From: Collinsella sp.
Lineage (GTDB): Bacteria; Actinomycetota; Coriobacteriia; Coriobacteriales; Coriobacteriaceae
NCBI GenBank assembly: GCA_019414565.1
Contig: DXLU01000029.1
Span: forward strand, 1-64,000
Direction: 5' to 3'
DNA: 64,000 nucleotides
The position numbers and the translations under genes are program-made. A model generated the notes under the pieces. That model did not search any database. It worked only from the letters and a program-made list of their open reading frames with translations, and was not told the origin of the DNA. Shown here piece after piece: positions 9,484 through 17,443 of the stretch; position 1 is the first letter of the stretch, and each line of letters begins with the position of its first letter.

Positions 9484-10482
9484 ATGAAGCAATGGGTTGG
9501 ACTGGGCAAGTTTCTCGCGGGGCATATGCAGGTCATCGTTCCGATTTGCGTGGCGCTCGGCGTGCTCTTTCCCCAGCAGATCGGCGTGCTCAAGCCAATC
9601 GTTCCCGCCCTGTTTGCCTTTATGACGTTCCAAGGTGCGCTCAGCAACACCTTTCACCAGGTGGCCGAGGTGTTCCGCCGTCCCCTGCATCTGATTTTGG
9701 CGTTATTTGTCTCGGCCGTGCTCATCCCCATCGCGGCGTATGCCATGGGCTCACTGTTCTTTGGTTCCAACCCAAACCTTGTCTGCGGCATCGTGCTCGA
9801 GTACAGCGTACCCGTGGCAGTCACCGCCTTTATGTGGATCAGCATGTTCGGCGGCAACGGCCCGCTCGCGCTCACCATCATCCTGACGTCCTCGGTCATC
9901 TCGCCCGTCACGATTCCGCTCACGCTTAAGCTCCTGCTGGGTGCCACCGTTGCAATCGATGTTCCGGGCATGATGCAGAACATGGCCTTTATGATCGCCA
10001 TCCCCGCCGTGCTCGGCATCGTGATCAACGAGTTCACGCGCGGATGGGGACACGAGAAACTCTCCCCCGCGCTTTCGCCCGCCTGCAAGTTCATGATGAT
10101 GGGTGTCATCGCCTCCAACTCCACCGCCATGAGCGAGTACGTGCTGCACATGAATGCGGTGCGCCTGGAAGTCGCCCTCTTTATTTTGACCTTCGCCATC
10201 AGCGGCTTTGTCGTCGGCATTCTGGTCGCCCGCGCGTTGCACCTGCCGTATAGCGAGACGACCACCATGTGCTTTACCTGCGGCATGCGCAATATCTCTT
10301 CGGGCGCCGTCATCGCCACGCAGTATTTTCCCGGCGAGGTCGTGTTTCCCGTCATGTGCGGAACGCTGTTTCAGCAGGTACTTGCCTCGTTTATCGGGCA
10401 TCTCTTTGAGCGTCTAACCGGCGAGGAGCGCGCCGCCCAGCGCAAGCGCGTCGAGGCCGGCCGCGACGCCATGGGACGCTAG
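9484..10482 (+). CDS. Bile acid:sodium symporter family (BASS) permease
   Basis: The 332-residue membrane protein has about nine or ten hydrophobic segments from residue 10 to about 315 and a short charged C-terminus. The N-terminal region (QIGVLKPIVPALFAFMTFQGAL) and the polar break in the second half (CGMRNISSGAVIATQYFP) match the sodium-bile-acid symporter family, which also moves pantothenate, pyruvate and other organic anions. The substrate cannot be assigned here. GGGAG lies upstream of the start. The gene is transcribed away from recJ and converges with the DUF4931 gene, with about 30 bases between their stops. Confidence 0.85.
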   Translation: MKQWVGLGKFLAGHMQVIVPICVALGVLFPQQIGVLKPIVPALFAFMTFQGALSNTFHQVAEVFRRPLHLILALFVSAVLIPIAAYAMGSLFFGSNPNLVCGIVLEYSVPVAVTAFMWISMFGGNGPLALTIILTSSVISPVTIPLTLKLLLGATVAIDVPGMMQNMAFMIAIPAVLGIVINEFTRGWGHEKLSPALSPACKFMMMGVIASNSTAMSEYVLHMNAVRLEVALFILTFAISGFVVGILVARALHLPYSETTTMCFTCGMRNISSGAVIATQYFPGEVVFPVMCGTLFQQVLASFIGHLFERLTGEERAAQRKRVEAGRDAMGR

Positions 10483-10512
10483 ACTGTCCGCATTACGCGG
10501 GTGATAGTCTTG

Positions 10513-11304
10513 CTATACGAGCGTTTCCAGATGCGCACGCAGGCGCTCTGCATCGATATCGAGCGTGGTCTCGGCATTGACCTGGGCCAGACGATAGCCC
10601 ACAAAGTAGGGCGAAACCACCCAACGCGGCAGCGCCTTGGCAATAGTCCGGCCGTCCATGTGGTAGAAGAACAAGTTGTACGAATCCGCGCGACCGCCGT
10701 GGTGCTCGTGCAGGATATAGCGCAGGGTCACCTGAATCGCATCGGCAAACAGGTCCGCTTCGGCTTGGTCGCGGGCGTCGTCGATGGCGGCGATTCCCTG
10801 TGGAGCCGAGACGTTGACCTCAAAGAATCCCATGATCGGCTCGGTTGAGATGTTGACCGAGATTCTCCCCTGCCGCCAGACATTGATGCCTTCGAAATTG
10901 GCGGAAGCCAGCGAAGCATAGCCGTCTTCCTGCTCCAAACCCACAATCTGCATGTGAGGATGGACGAGGCTGCCGCCCGAAAGCGGGCCTTTGTTCTTGT
11001 ACATGAGCACGCTTAGGTACTGTTGGGAATCGATCATCTGCTGCCAACAGCCCAGGGCAAACCGCATCACATGATGCAGCTCATCCGGTTCATAGGTCGC
11101 CAGGTCGGCGTCGTGATTGGCCGACTCGATCAATACGGTCTGACGGGTGGCCCGCAAGGTCTTGAACTTATTCTCGAGCCAGATGCAGTCACCATCGCGC
11201 TCGATGATGTTGGCAAGCCCCTCCGTGTCGCAAAAGGGGCACGCGGTGCCAGGGCGACGATTATCGTCGGGCTTGCCGCTCGCCTGTTGAACGTCAAATA
11301 CCAG
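10513..11304 (-). CDS. DUF4931 / GalT-like HIT-fold protein with non-standard start
   Basis: The body resembles DUF4931 proteins related to galactose-1-phosphate uridylyltransferase: LVHPHMQIVG supplies the HPHxQ nucleotide-binding triad and WLENKFKTL plus TVLIES match the family core. The first ordinary start codon (TTG at 11157) would cut off a conserved N-terminus. Reading the same frame upstream to the cutC stop adds 49 codons that include TACPFCD, the family's zinc-binding CxxC. No ATG, GTG or TTG exists in that stretch; the only plausible initiator is CTG at 11302-11304, 14 bases after GGAGG. The resulting protein would have 263 residues. It directly follows cutC and is probably co-transcribed with it. 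Confidence 0.75.
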   Translation of the reverse strand: MVFDVQQASGKPDDNRRPGTACPFCDTEGLANIIERDGDCIWLENKFKTLRATRQTVLIESANHDADLATYEPDELHHVMRFALGCWQQMIDSQQYLSVLMYKNKGPLSGGSLVHPHMQIVGLEQEDGYASLASANFEGINVWRQGRISVNISTEPIMGFFEVNVSAPQGIAAIDDARDQAEADLFADAIQVTLRYILHEHHGGRADSYNLFFYHMDGRTIAKALPRWVVSPYFVGYRLAQVNAETTLDIDAERLRAHLETLV

Positions 11305-11313
11305 CGCCGCGGG

Positions 11314-11991
11314 TTATACCTCCAGCGGCACGATCTTGGTGCCATGGAGCTCGGAGACGCCTAGCGCCGCCGCGACCGCGTCGCGATTTGCCGTAGTAAT
11401 GCCGCCGCCAGGAAGGATGGTCAAACGATCGCCCGCGTACTCGATTAAACGAGCCAGGTGATCGTAATTATCCTCGATCGACGCACCGGCCGCGCCGCCA
11501 TGCGTGAGGATGCGCGTAACGCCGCAGTCGGCAAGTGTATCAATCGCATCGAGCTGAGCCTCGGGCGAGAGCTGGTCAAATGCCATGTGGAAGGTGATGT
11601 CAAGGGGCTCGCGCTTGCACTCCTCGGTCGCGCAGCCCGTAGCCATAACGAGAGCGCCGAGGGTGAGCTCGTCGAGCGCCCAGCCGCTGGCACAGGGCTT
11701 GCAGCAGCCAAAGACCAGGCCGTCAACGCCGGCGCTCACAGCAAGGCCCAGGTCCATCTCCATCATGTGCAGCTCGTCCTGGTTGTAATGAAAGTCGCCA
11801 CCACGCGGACGAATCATGCACATCACTCGCGCGTCATGCTCGTGAGCGTAACTGACTGTAGCGCTAATAACGCCGGCGGAAGGCGTGGTGCCACCGACGG
11901 CGAGGTTGTCACACAGCTCAATGCGCCCCGCACCGGCCTCGATGGCCGCCGGCACTCGCTCAAAGTTCTCGGCACAAAACTCGTACAGCAT
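11314..11991 (-). CDS. cutC: CutC family protein
   Basis: The 225-residue TIM-barrel protein is of the CutC family, named for copper homeostasis although its biochemical role is unsettled. Family landmarks are LYEFCAEN at the N-terminus, AGAGRIELCDNLAVGGTTPS near residues 20-40, MIRPRGGDFHY, FHMAFD and ILTHGGA. The start at 11991 is preferred because GGGGGC lies upstream and the conserved sequence begins there; a 19-residue extension to 12048 looks spurious. Its stop lies a few bases before the DUF4931 frame, so the two form an operon. Confidence 0.92.
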   Translation of the reverse strand: MLYEFCAENFERVPAAIEAGAGRIELCDNLAVGGTTPSAGVISATVSYAHEHDARVMCMIRPRGGDFHYNQDELHMMEMDLGLAVSAGVDGLVFGCCKPCASGWALDELTLGALVMATGCATEECKREPLDITFHMAFDQLSPEAQLDAIDTLADCGVTRILTHGGAAGASIEDNYDHLARLIEYAGDRLTILPGGGITTANRDAVAAALGVSELHGTKIVPLEV

Positions 11992-12051
11992 AGATAGGCC
12001 CCCAAAGACAGCAGATGTTTTCCGACGGGCATTGTCACACATCCCCATGAA

Positions 12052-12117
12052 GTTGCGGTGGAATAGGGACTGCTCTTGGCCTCTGGAGCCCGTATTCAGT
12101 CCCTATTTCACCGCAAC
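12052..12117. repeat. Extragenic palindrome upstream of cutC
   Basis: The left arm at 12052-12072 (GTTGCGGTGGAATAGGGACT plus G) and the right arm at 12097-12117 are complementary over 21 bases with a single mismatch, around a 24-base loop. It lies in the 319-base gap between livF and cutC, upstream of the cutC start. It has no coding potential. Confidence 0.75.
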
Positions 12118-12167
12118 ATAAAGGGGGCAGAACCAAAGTAACGCCGCAGGCAGAGGACCGACAGCGA

Positions 12168-12267
12168 GCGGGCGCCAGAGCGAACAAATTGGCATGAAAA
12201 GAGGGCGGCATAGACCTTCTGGTCATGCCGCCCTCTTTGAATGACAAGTTGTCGCTCTGGCGCCCGC
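12168..12267. repeat. Nested palindrome containing the livF-side terminator
   Basis: An outer stem of 16 perfect pairs (GCGGGCGCCAGAGCGA, 12168-12183, with 12252-12267) encloses an inner stem of 14 perfect pairs (AAAGAGGGCGGCAT, 12198-12211, with 12225-12238). Read on the minus strand the inner stem is followed by a short T-run, so it probably ends the liv transcript. A third small stem, CCGCCGTTC-ggta-GAACGGCGG (12283-12304), sits directly after the livF stop. Together with 12052-12117 these fill the gap. Confidence 0.75.
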
Positions 12268-12310
12268 GCAGCGTCGACTGGTCCGCCGTTCGGTAGAACG
12301 GCGGAACCGC

Positions 12311-13024
12311 CTAACCGCCCAGGTAAGCCTTGCGGACGTTGTCGTCGTGCAGGAGCTCTTGGCCGGTGCCGGTCATGGTGATCTTGCCGGTCTCGAGCAC
12401 GTAGCCGCGCGTGGCGATTGAAAGCGCCATTTGGGCGTTCTGCTCGACCAGAAGCACCGTGGTACCGGCCTTGTGCAGGTCCTCGACAATCTGGAAGATC
12501 TGCTCGATCAGGATCGGCGCCAAACCCATGGAGGGTTCATCGAGCATGAGCAGCTTGGGATTGCTCATAAGGGCGCGCCCCATAACGAGCATCTGCTGTT
12601 CGCCGCCCGAAAGGGTGCCGGCCACCTGGCGACGGCGTTCCTTCAGGCGCGGGAACTGCTCGTAGACGCGCTCAAGGCCCGGAGCAACCGTGGACTTGGG
12701 CTGCGTATAGGCACCCATCTCCAGGTTCTCCTCAACCGTCATCTGCAAAAAGGCACGACGGCCTTCGGGAACCTGAGCCAGACCCTTACCAACCAGCTTG
12801 TCGGCGGGCGTATGGGTAATGTCCTCGCCCATAAACTTGATGGAGCCGGTCTTAGAGCGTAGCAGGCCCGAGACGGTCTTGAGCGTCGTGGACTTACCGG
12901 CACCGTTCGCGCCGATCAGAGCCACGATCTCGCCCTCGTTAACGTTAAAGGAGATGTCCTTGATGGCGTGGATAGCGCCGTACCAGACGTTGATGTTGTA
13001 GACGGAAAGCATCGGCTCTGCCAT
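12311..13024 (-). CDS. livF: Branched-chain amino acid ABC transporter ATPase LivF
   Basis: The 237-residue cytoplasmic ATPase belongs to the high-affinity leucine/isoleucine/valine uptake system. It shows GANGAGKST (Walker A), LSGGEQQMLVMGRAL (signature and following helix), LLMLDEPS (Walker B) and a switch His replaced by the family's VEQNAQ. Length and the N-terminal YNINVWYGAIHAIKDIS match LivF. Its ATG directly follows the livG stop codon, so the two are translationally coupled. It is the last gene of the liv operon. Confidence 0.95.
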   Translation of the reverse strand: MAEPMLSVYNINVWYGAIHAIKDISFNVNEGEIVALIGANGAGKSTTLKTVSGLLRSKTGSIKFMGEDITHTPADKLVGKGLAQVPEGRRAFLQMTVEENLEMGAYTQPKSTVAPGLERVYEQFPRLKERRRQVAGTLSGGEQQMLVMGRALMSNPKLLMLDEPSMGLAPILIEQIFQIVEDLHKAGTTVLLVEQNAQMALSIATRGYVLETGKITMTGTGQELLHDDNVRKAYLGG

Positions 13025-13885
13025 TTAGTTCTCCCCCTTATCCTGCTTGCCCAGATACGCCTCGATAACGGCGTCGTTGTTCTGGATTTCCTCTGCCGTG
13101 CCCTTGGCGATGACCTTACCAAAGTTGAGCACGCAGATGCCCTCGCAGATGTTCATGACGAGCGACATGTCGTGCTCGATAAGCATGATGGCAATGCCAA
13201 AGGTGTCGCGAATCTTGACGATGTTCTCCATGAGCTCGGCGGTCTCGGACGGGTTCATGCCGGCGGCAGGCTCGTCGAGCAGCAGTAGCTTGGGGTTGGT
13301 GGCAAGCGCGCGGACGATCTCCAGACGCCGCTGAGCGCCGTAAGGCAGCGATCCGGCCTGCTCGTTTGCCAGATGCTCCATATCAAAGATGGACAGTAGT
13401 TCCATGGCGCGCTCGTGGGCGGCCTTCTCGTGCTTCCAATACGTCGGCAGGCGTAGCACGCCCTCAAAGCCGGAGTAGCGCTCCTGGTTGTGCAGGCCGA
13501 CCTTAACGTTATCCTCCACCGTCATGGTGTTGAACAGGCGAATGTTCTGGAACGTACGGGCGATACCCATACGGTTGACCTGGTAGACGGACTTGCCCGA
13601 GGTGTCCTCGCCGTCGAGCAGGATAGTACCGTGCGTGGGCTGGTACACCTTGGTGAGCAGGTTGAAGACCGTGGTCTTACCGGCACCGTTGGGACCGATC
13701 AGACCGGCGATCTCGGTCTTACCGATGGTCAGGCTAAAGTCGTCGACTGCCTTAAGGCCGCCAAATTCAATGCCCAAGTGGATGCACTCGAGCGCCGGGC
13801 GCTGGCCCAGGTCGCGGTCGGGAACGATGGCGCCAGAAGGATACGGGACCATCTTGCCCTTGTTGAACTCAAACTTACTGGGCAT
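13025..13885 (-). CDS. livG: Branched-chain amino acid ABC transporter ATPase LivG
   Basis: The 286-residue ATPase pairs with LivF. It has GPNGAGKTT (Walker A), LPYGAQRRLEIVRAL (a LivG-type signature), LLLDEPAAGMNPSE (Walker B, typical of LivG) and LIEHDMSLVM (switch His). The N-terminus carries about 30 extra residues before the family start. AAGGAGG lies eight bases before the ATG, inside the end of livM, with which it overlaps by 11 bases. Confidence 0.95.
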   Translation of the reverse strand: MPSKFEFNKGKMVPYPSGAIVPDRDLGQRPALECIHLGIEFGGLKAVDDFSLTIGKTEIAGLIGPNGAGKTTVFNLLTKVYQPTHGTILLDGEDTSGKSVYQVNRMGIARTFQNIRLFNTMTVEDNVKVGLHNQERYSGFEGVLRLPTYWKHEKAAHERAMELLSIFDMEHLANEQAGSLPYGAQRRLEIVRALATNPKLLLLDEPAAGMNPSETAELMENIVKIRDTFGIAIMLIEHDMSLVMNICEGICVLNFGKVIAKGTAEEIQNNDAVIEAYLGKQDKGEN

Positions 13886-14963
13886 CGGCTGCTACCTCCT
13901 TCTTGGAAGCAAAGCGGTCCTTAATGCGTGCGAAGAACGCCTTGAGCTGCGGGTTGTTGGTAAAGATCATGACCAGGATCAGCACGATGGCGTAGATGAG
14001 CATGCGGTAGTCCGAGAACTGACGGAGCAGCTCGGGAAGCACCGTGAGCAACGCCGCCGCGATGACGGAGCCGCGCATATTGCCCAGACCGCCTAGGACC
14101 ACGAATACCAGGATGAGGATGGACGTGTTGAAGTCGAACTTGGTGGCGGAAAGCTGCGAGAAGTTACCGCCGAAGAGGGCTCCGGCAGCGCCGGCGAGAG
14201 CGGCGGAAACCACGAAGGCGATCATGCGGTACTCGGTGACGGAGATGCCCACGGACTCGGCAGCGATCTTGTTGTCGCGCACGGCCATAATGGCACGGCC
14301 AGTACGGCTGCGGACCAGGTTGAGTACAATCACGAGCGCGACCATGACCAGGATGGCGCCGGCGATGAAGGTCGAGTACGTCGACACACCCGAGGCGCCC
14401 TGGGCTCCCTTGATGATGGCGGTGCCGTCCTCGAGCAGGTGCAGGTCATCGATCGTGGAGTTGCCCGTGATGTTAAAGATCACGTGCAGGCCGCGCGAGT
14501 CGACACCCACGATAAGGCAAGTGACGATCTCTTTGATGATCTCGCCAAAGGCCAGCGTCACGATAGCCAGGTAATCGCCGCTCAGGCGAAGGACCGGAAT
14601 GCCGATCAAGAAGCCCAGGATGGCGGCAGCGATGGCGCCGACCACGATGCTGATGATAAGGCGCACCGGATCGGAGGGAACGGCGCTCTCGAGGGCGACC
14701 GCGGTAACGATGCCCGTATAGGCGCCGACGCTCATAAAGCCCGCGTGGCCCAGCGACAAGTCGCCCGCGATGCCGACGACGAGGTTAAGGGAGATGGCCA
14801 TGACGATATAGGCCGTGATGGGAACCAGCTGACCGGCGATCATGCGCGGAATCATGTGGTTGGACTGCATAAAGAACACGATGGCGAACGCCACAAGGCA
14901 CATGGCGTACGTAACAAAGTCGTGACGCGTCTGCTTGTCTTTAAGAAACTTCATAACGCTCAC
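13875..14963 (-). CDS. livM: Branched-chain amino acid ABC transporter permease LivM
   Basis: The 362-residue membrane permease has about ten hydrophobic segments. The family pattern GDLSLGHAGFMSVGAYTG near residue 70 and the cytoplasmic coupling loop (VRDNKIAAESVGISVTEYR) identify LivM. The start is either GTG at 14963 or ATG at 14954; the ATG has GGTGA upstream, and the difference is three residues. The C-terminus ends in a short basic tail. The stop overlaps livG by 11 bases. Confidence 0.93.
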   Translation of the reverse strand: MSVMKFLKDKQTRHDFVTYAMCLVAFAIVFFMQSNHMIPRMIAGQLVPITAYIVMAISLNLVVGIAGDLSLGHAGFMSVGAYTGIVTAVALESAVPSDPVRLIISIVVGAIAAAILGFLIGIPVLRLSGDYLAIVTLAFGEIIKEIVTCLIVGVDSRGLHVIFNITGNSTIDDLHLLEDGTAIIKGAQGASGVSTYSTFIAGAILVMVALVIVLNLVRSRTGRAIMAVRDNKIAAESVGISVTEYRMIAFVVSAALAGAAGALFGGNFSQLSATKFDFNTSILILVFVVLGGLGNMRGSVIAAALLTVLPELLRQFSDYRMLIYAIVLILVMIFTNNPQLKAFFARIKDRFASKKEVAADAQ

Positions 14964-15845
14964 CTACACCTTCTCGGGGACGTACTTGCCCAAGAGGCCG
15001 GCAGGCTTGACGAGCAGGACGATGATCAAAACACCAAAGACGATGGAGTTGGCAAGGCTCGTGGAAATGTATGCCTGCGCCATTGCTTCGATGATGCCGA
15101 TGAGGATGCCACCGACAAAGGCACCGGGGATGGAGCCGATGCCGCCGAAAACGGCAGCGTCGAAGGCCTTGATGCCAGGCATGGCGCCCGTGGTGGGCTG
15201 CAGGACCGGCGAGTAGGAGCACAGGAGCACACCGGCGATGGCGGCAAGGGCAGAGCCGATGGCAAACGTCATCGAGATGGTGCGGTTGACGTTGATACCC
15301 ATGAGCTGAGCGGCGGCTTTGTCCTCGGACACGGCGCGCATGGCTTTGCCCATCTTGGTCTTACCTGTAAAGAACATCAGGCCGGCCATGATAACCAGGC
15401 AGGCGACGATGGTGACGAGCGATACGGCGCTCACGTTAAACTTGGCCAAGAACTCCGGCACCGGGAAGGTGACGAGCGAAGTGAAGTTCTTGGGCGTGGC
15501 GCCCCACAGAAGCTGCGCGGCATTCTGCAGGAAGTAGGACACGCCGATGGCCGTGATCAAAACGGCCAGCGGGCCTGCTTGGCGCAGCGGCTTATAGGCC
15601 AGACCCTCAATGAGAACACCGAGAACCGTGCAGACCACGCAAGAGAGAATTACAGATGCCCAGCCCGGGAGGCCGAGATACGACGTGGCACAGAACGAGA
15701 CATAGGCACCGACCATGATGACGTCGCCGTGAGCGAAGTTGAGCATCTTGGCGATACCGTAGACCATGGTGTAGCCCAACGCGATGATGGCGTAGACGCT
15801 GCCCATGGACAGGCCGTTGACCAGGTATTGGATAAAGACCGTCAT
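14964..15845 (-). CDS. livH: Branched-chain amino acid ABC transporter permease LivH
   Basis: The 293-residue permease has about eight hydrophobic segments and the family motifs YAIIALGYTMVYGIAKMLNFAHGD near the N-terminus and AVSEDKAAAQLMGINV in the coupling loop. The start at 15845 is preferred: AAGGGGG lies about ten bases upstream and the conserved MTVFIQYLVNGLS begins there. A 31-residue extension upstream is not supported. It is adjacent to livM, and a strong hairpin separates it from the binding-protein gene. Confidence 0.94.
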   Translation of the reverse strand: MTVFIQYLVNGLSMGSVYAIIALGYTMVYGIAKMLNFAHGDVIMVGAYVSFCATSYLGLPGWASVILSCVVCTVLGVLIEGLAYKPLRQAGPLAVLITAIGVSYFLQNAAQLLWGATPKNFTSLVTFPVPEFLAKFNVSAVSLVTIVACLVIMAGLMFFTGKTKMGKAMRAVSEDKAAAQLMGINVNRTISMTFAIGSALAAIAGVLLCSYSPVLQPTTGAMPGIKAFDAAVFGGIGSIPGAFVGGILIGIIEAMAQAYISTSLANSIVFGVLIIVLLVKPAGLLGKYVPEKV

Positions 15846-15921
15846 GTTCCACATCCCCCTTTCGAATAGGTTTCCAGCTAATGTATGAAACAGGGACGTT
15901 ACACTGTCCCTAGATACCAAG

Positions 15922-15953
15922 CAAGCAGGGAAGGCCAAAACCTCCCCTGCTTG
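15922..15953. other. Intercistronic hairpin between livK and livH
   Basis: CAAGCAGGGAAGG (15922-15934) pairs with CCTCCCCTGCTTG (15941-15953) with one mismatch and a six-base loop. There is no following T-run on the minus strand. A second small stem, AGGGAC/GTCCCT, lies at 15892-15911. Such hairpins between binding-protein and permease genes often protect the upstream message, giving more binding protein than permease; here that is inference. Confidence 0.6.
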
Positions 15954-15984
15954 GGATCAAAACCGCTCTATGTAAGGCGGCCTA

Positions 15985-17172
15985 TTAGGCCTGTACGTAC
16001 TTGCCGTCGGTGATGACGTACGCCGTGGGCTCCTTCTGGACCTGGCCCTTATCGTTCCAGGTGAGCTTGCCGGTCAGACCGTCAACGGTAATCTTGAGCA
16101 TAGCCTTGGGCAGCTTCTCGGCGACCTCGGTCGGGTCGGCGTCGACACCAAGACCGGCCTCCTTGAGGGCCTCGGCCACCGCGTGCACGCCATCGTAGGC
16201 GTCGGCGGCAAACTGGTCGGGGGTATCGCCGTACTTATCCTTGTAAGCGTTGACGAAGTCGGCGTTCTTCTCGTCGTCGGCGGAGAACGGGGTCATGAGC
16301 AGCAGACCCTCGGCAAGAGAGGTGTCGAAGCCCTCAACGCCCAGGATGCCGTCCATGCCGTCGCAACCCATCATCTTGACGTCGTAGCCCATGTCCTTGG
16401 CGTTCTTGAGCAGGACGGACGCTGGCGTGTAGTAGATCGGCGCAAAGATCATGGTGGCGCCGGCCTGCTTGGCCTTGGTCAGCTGGTTGGTAAAGCTCGT
16501 GGCGGAGTCGTCCTTAAAGGTCTCCTCGTCAACAATCTCGAGCTTGGATTTAGCGGCCTGAACCTTAAAGGAATCTGCGATGCCCGAAGAATAGGCGTCG
16601 CCGGAGTTATAGAACAGCACGAACTTCTCGTCCGCATACTTCTGCGCCAGGAACTTGGCAGCGTTGACGCCCTGGTTGGGATCGGTGAAGCAAACCTGGA
16701 AGACGCAATCCTTGCCCTTGGTGACGTCCTCGGAGGACGCGGACGGAGTGATCATGAACGTTTCGGGGTCGTTACCGCACTCGGCGGCAACGGCAACCGA
16801 CGCACCCGTGGTGGTCGGGCCGACGAGGGCCTGCATGCCCCAGTCGAGCAGGGTGTTAAAGGCGTTGACGGCCTTCTCGCCGTCGGCCTGGTCATCCTCG
16901 GCCTTGCTGGCAAGCGGCAGCTCCTTGGTCGAGAAATCCTTGCAGCCAAGCTCGACACCCTGGGTAACGGACTTGCCGTAGGACGCGTTGGCGCCGGTCA
17001 GCGGTCCGATGGTGCCGATCTTAAACGAAGCGTCGCCCGAAGCGGAACCGCTGTCGCCGCCGTTGGAGGAGCAGCCAGCTAGAATGGACATCGCCCCCAG
17101 ACCTGCTGCGCTCGCGATAACGCTCCTGCGATTCATAACAGGGTTCAATGACTTACCGGTGAGGCTCGACAT
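15985..17172 (-). CDS. livK: Branched-chain amino acid binding lipoprotein LivK (copy 1)
   Basis: The 395-residue extracytoplasmic binding protein feeds the LivHMGF transporter. The N-terminus has a twin-arginine stretch (MNRRSVIA, residues 13-20), a hydrophobic segment and the lipobox ILAGC, so it should be a lipid-anchored, possibly Tat-exported protein. The mature domain begins KIGTIGPLTGANASYG, typical of periplasmic-binding-protein type 1 folds. AGGAGAG lies upstream of the ATG at 17172; starting at the second Met (17136) would give a more usual signal. It is closely similar to the next gene upstream (17444-18610), showing tandem duplication. Confidence 0.93.
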   Translation of the reverse strand: MSSLTGKSLNPVMNRRSVIASAAGLGAMSILAGCSSNGGDSGSASGDASFKIGTIGPLTGANASYGKSVTQGVELGCKDFSTKELPLASKAEDDQADGEKAVNAFNTLLDWGMQALVGPTTTGASVAVAAECGNDPETFMITPSASSEDVTKGKDCVFQVCFTDPNQGVNAAKFLAQKYADEKFVLFYNSGDAYSSGIADSFKVQAAKSKLEIVDEETFKDDSATSFTNQLTKAKQAGATMIFAPIYYTPASVLLKNAKDMGYDVKMMGCDGMDGILGVEGFDTSLAEGLLLMTPFSADDEKNADFVNAYKDKYGDTPDQFAADAYDGVHAVAEALKEAGLGVDADPTEVAEKLPKAMLKITVDGLTGKLTWNDKGQVQKEPTAYVITDGKYVQA

Positions 17173-17443
17173 GCGGCTCTCCTCTCAAATCTCGTCGGGT
17201 TTCGGTTACCCAACAGGCCATCCTTCGCCGTGTTCGGCGTTCGCAAAATAGTAGACGCTTTAGTTGAGAAAAGTGGCGATTATTTCAACTTTTCTTTTGT
17301 TTTGTCCGTTTATCCATAATTATGCGTATTTCTATTGGTTTATGCAGTTTAGCCACTTTATTGTGTGAAAGTAATGTTTCCATTCCGTTACAAGCGCCCT
17401 TGCCCTGATTAAAACAGCCTCACCGGTCGCGTTTTGTACGCAC
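17173..17443. promoter_or_regulatory. AT-rich upstream region of the livK-H-M-G-F operon
   Basis: This 271-base gap between the two binding-protein genes is strikingly AT-rich from 17250 to 17390 compared with its surroundings, as expected of a promoter region. No single promoter stands out. ATGTTTCCA at 17374-17382 recurs twice upstream of the other binding-protein gene (18717-18725 and 18726-18733), a possible shared regulator site. Confidence 0.4.

Noticed and set aside
14439..15869. A 476-codon plus-strand frame across livM and livH
   Set aside because: Antisense to two clear permease genes; composition is Asp/His/Arg/Gly-rich without hydrophobic or domain structure.
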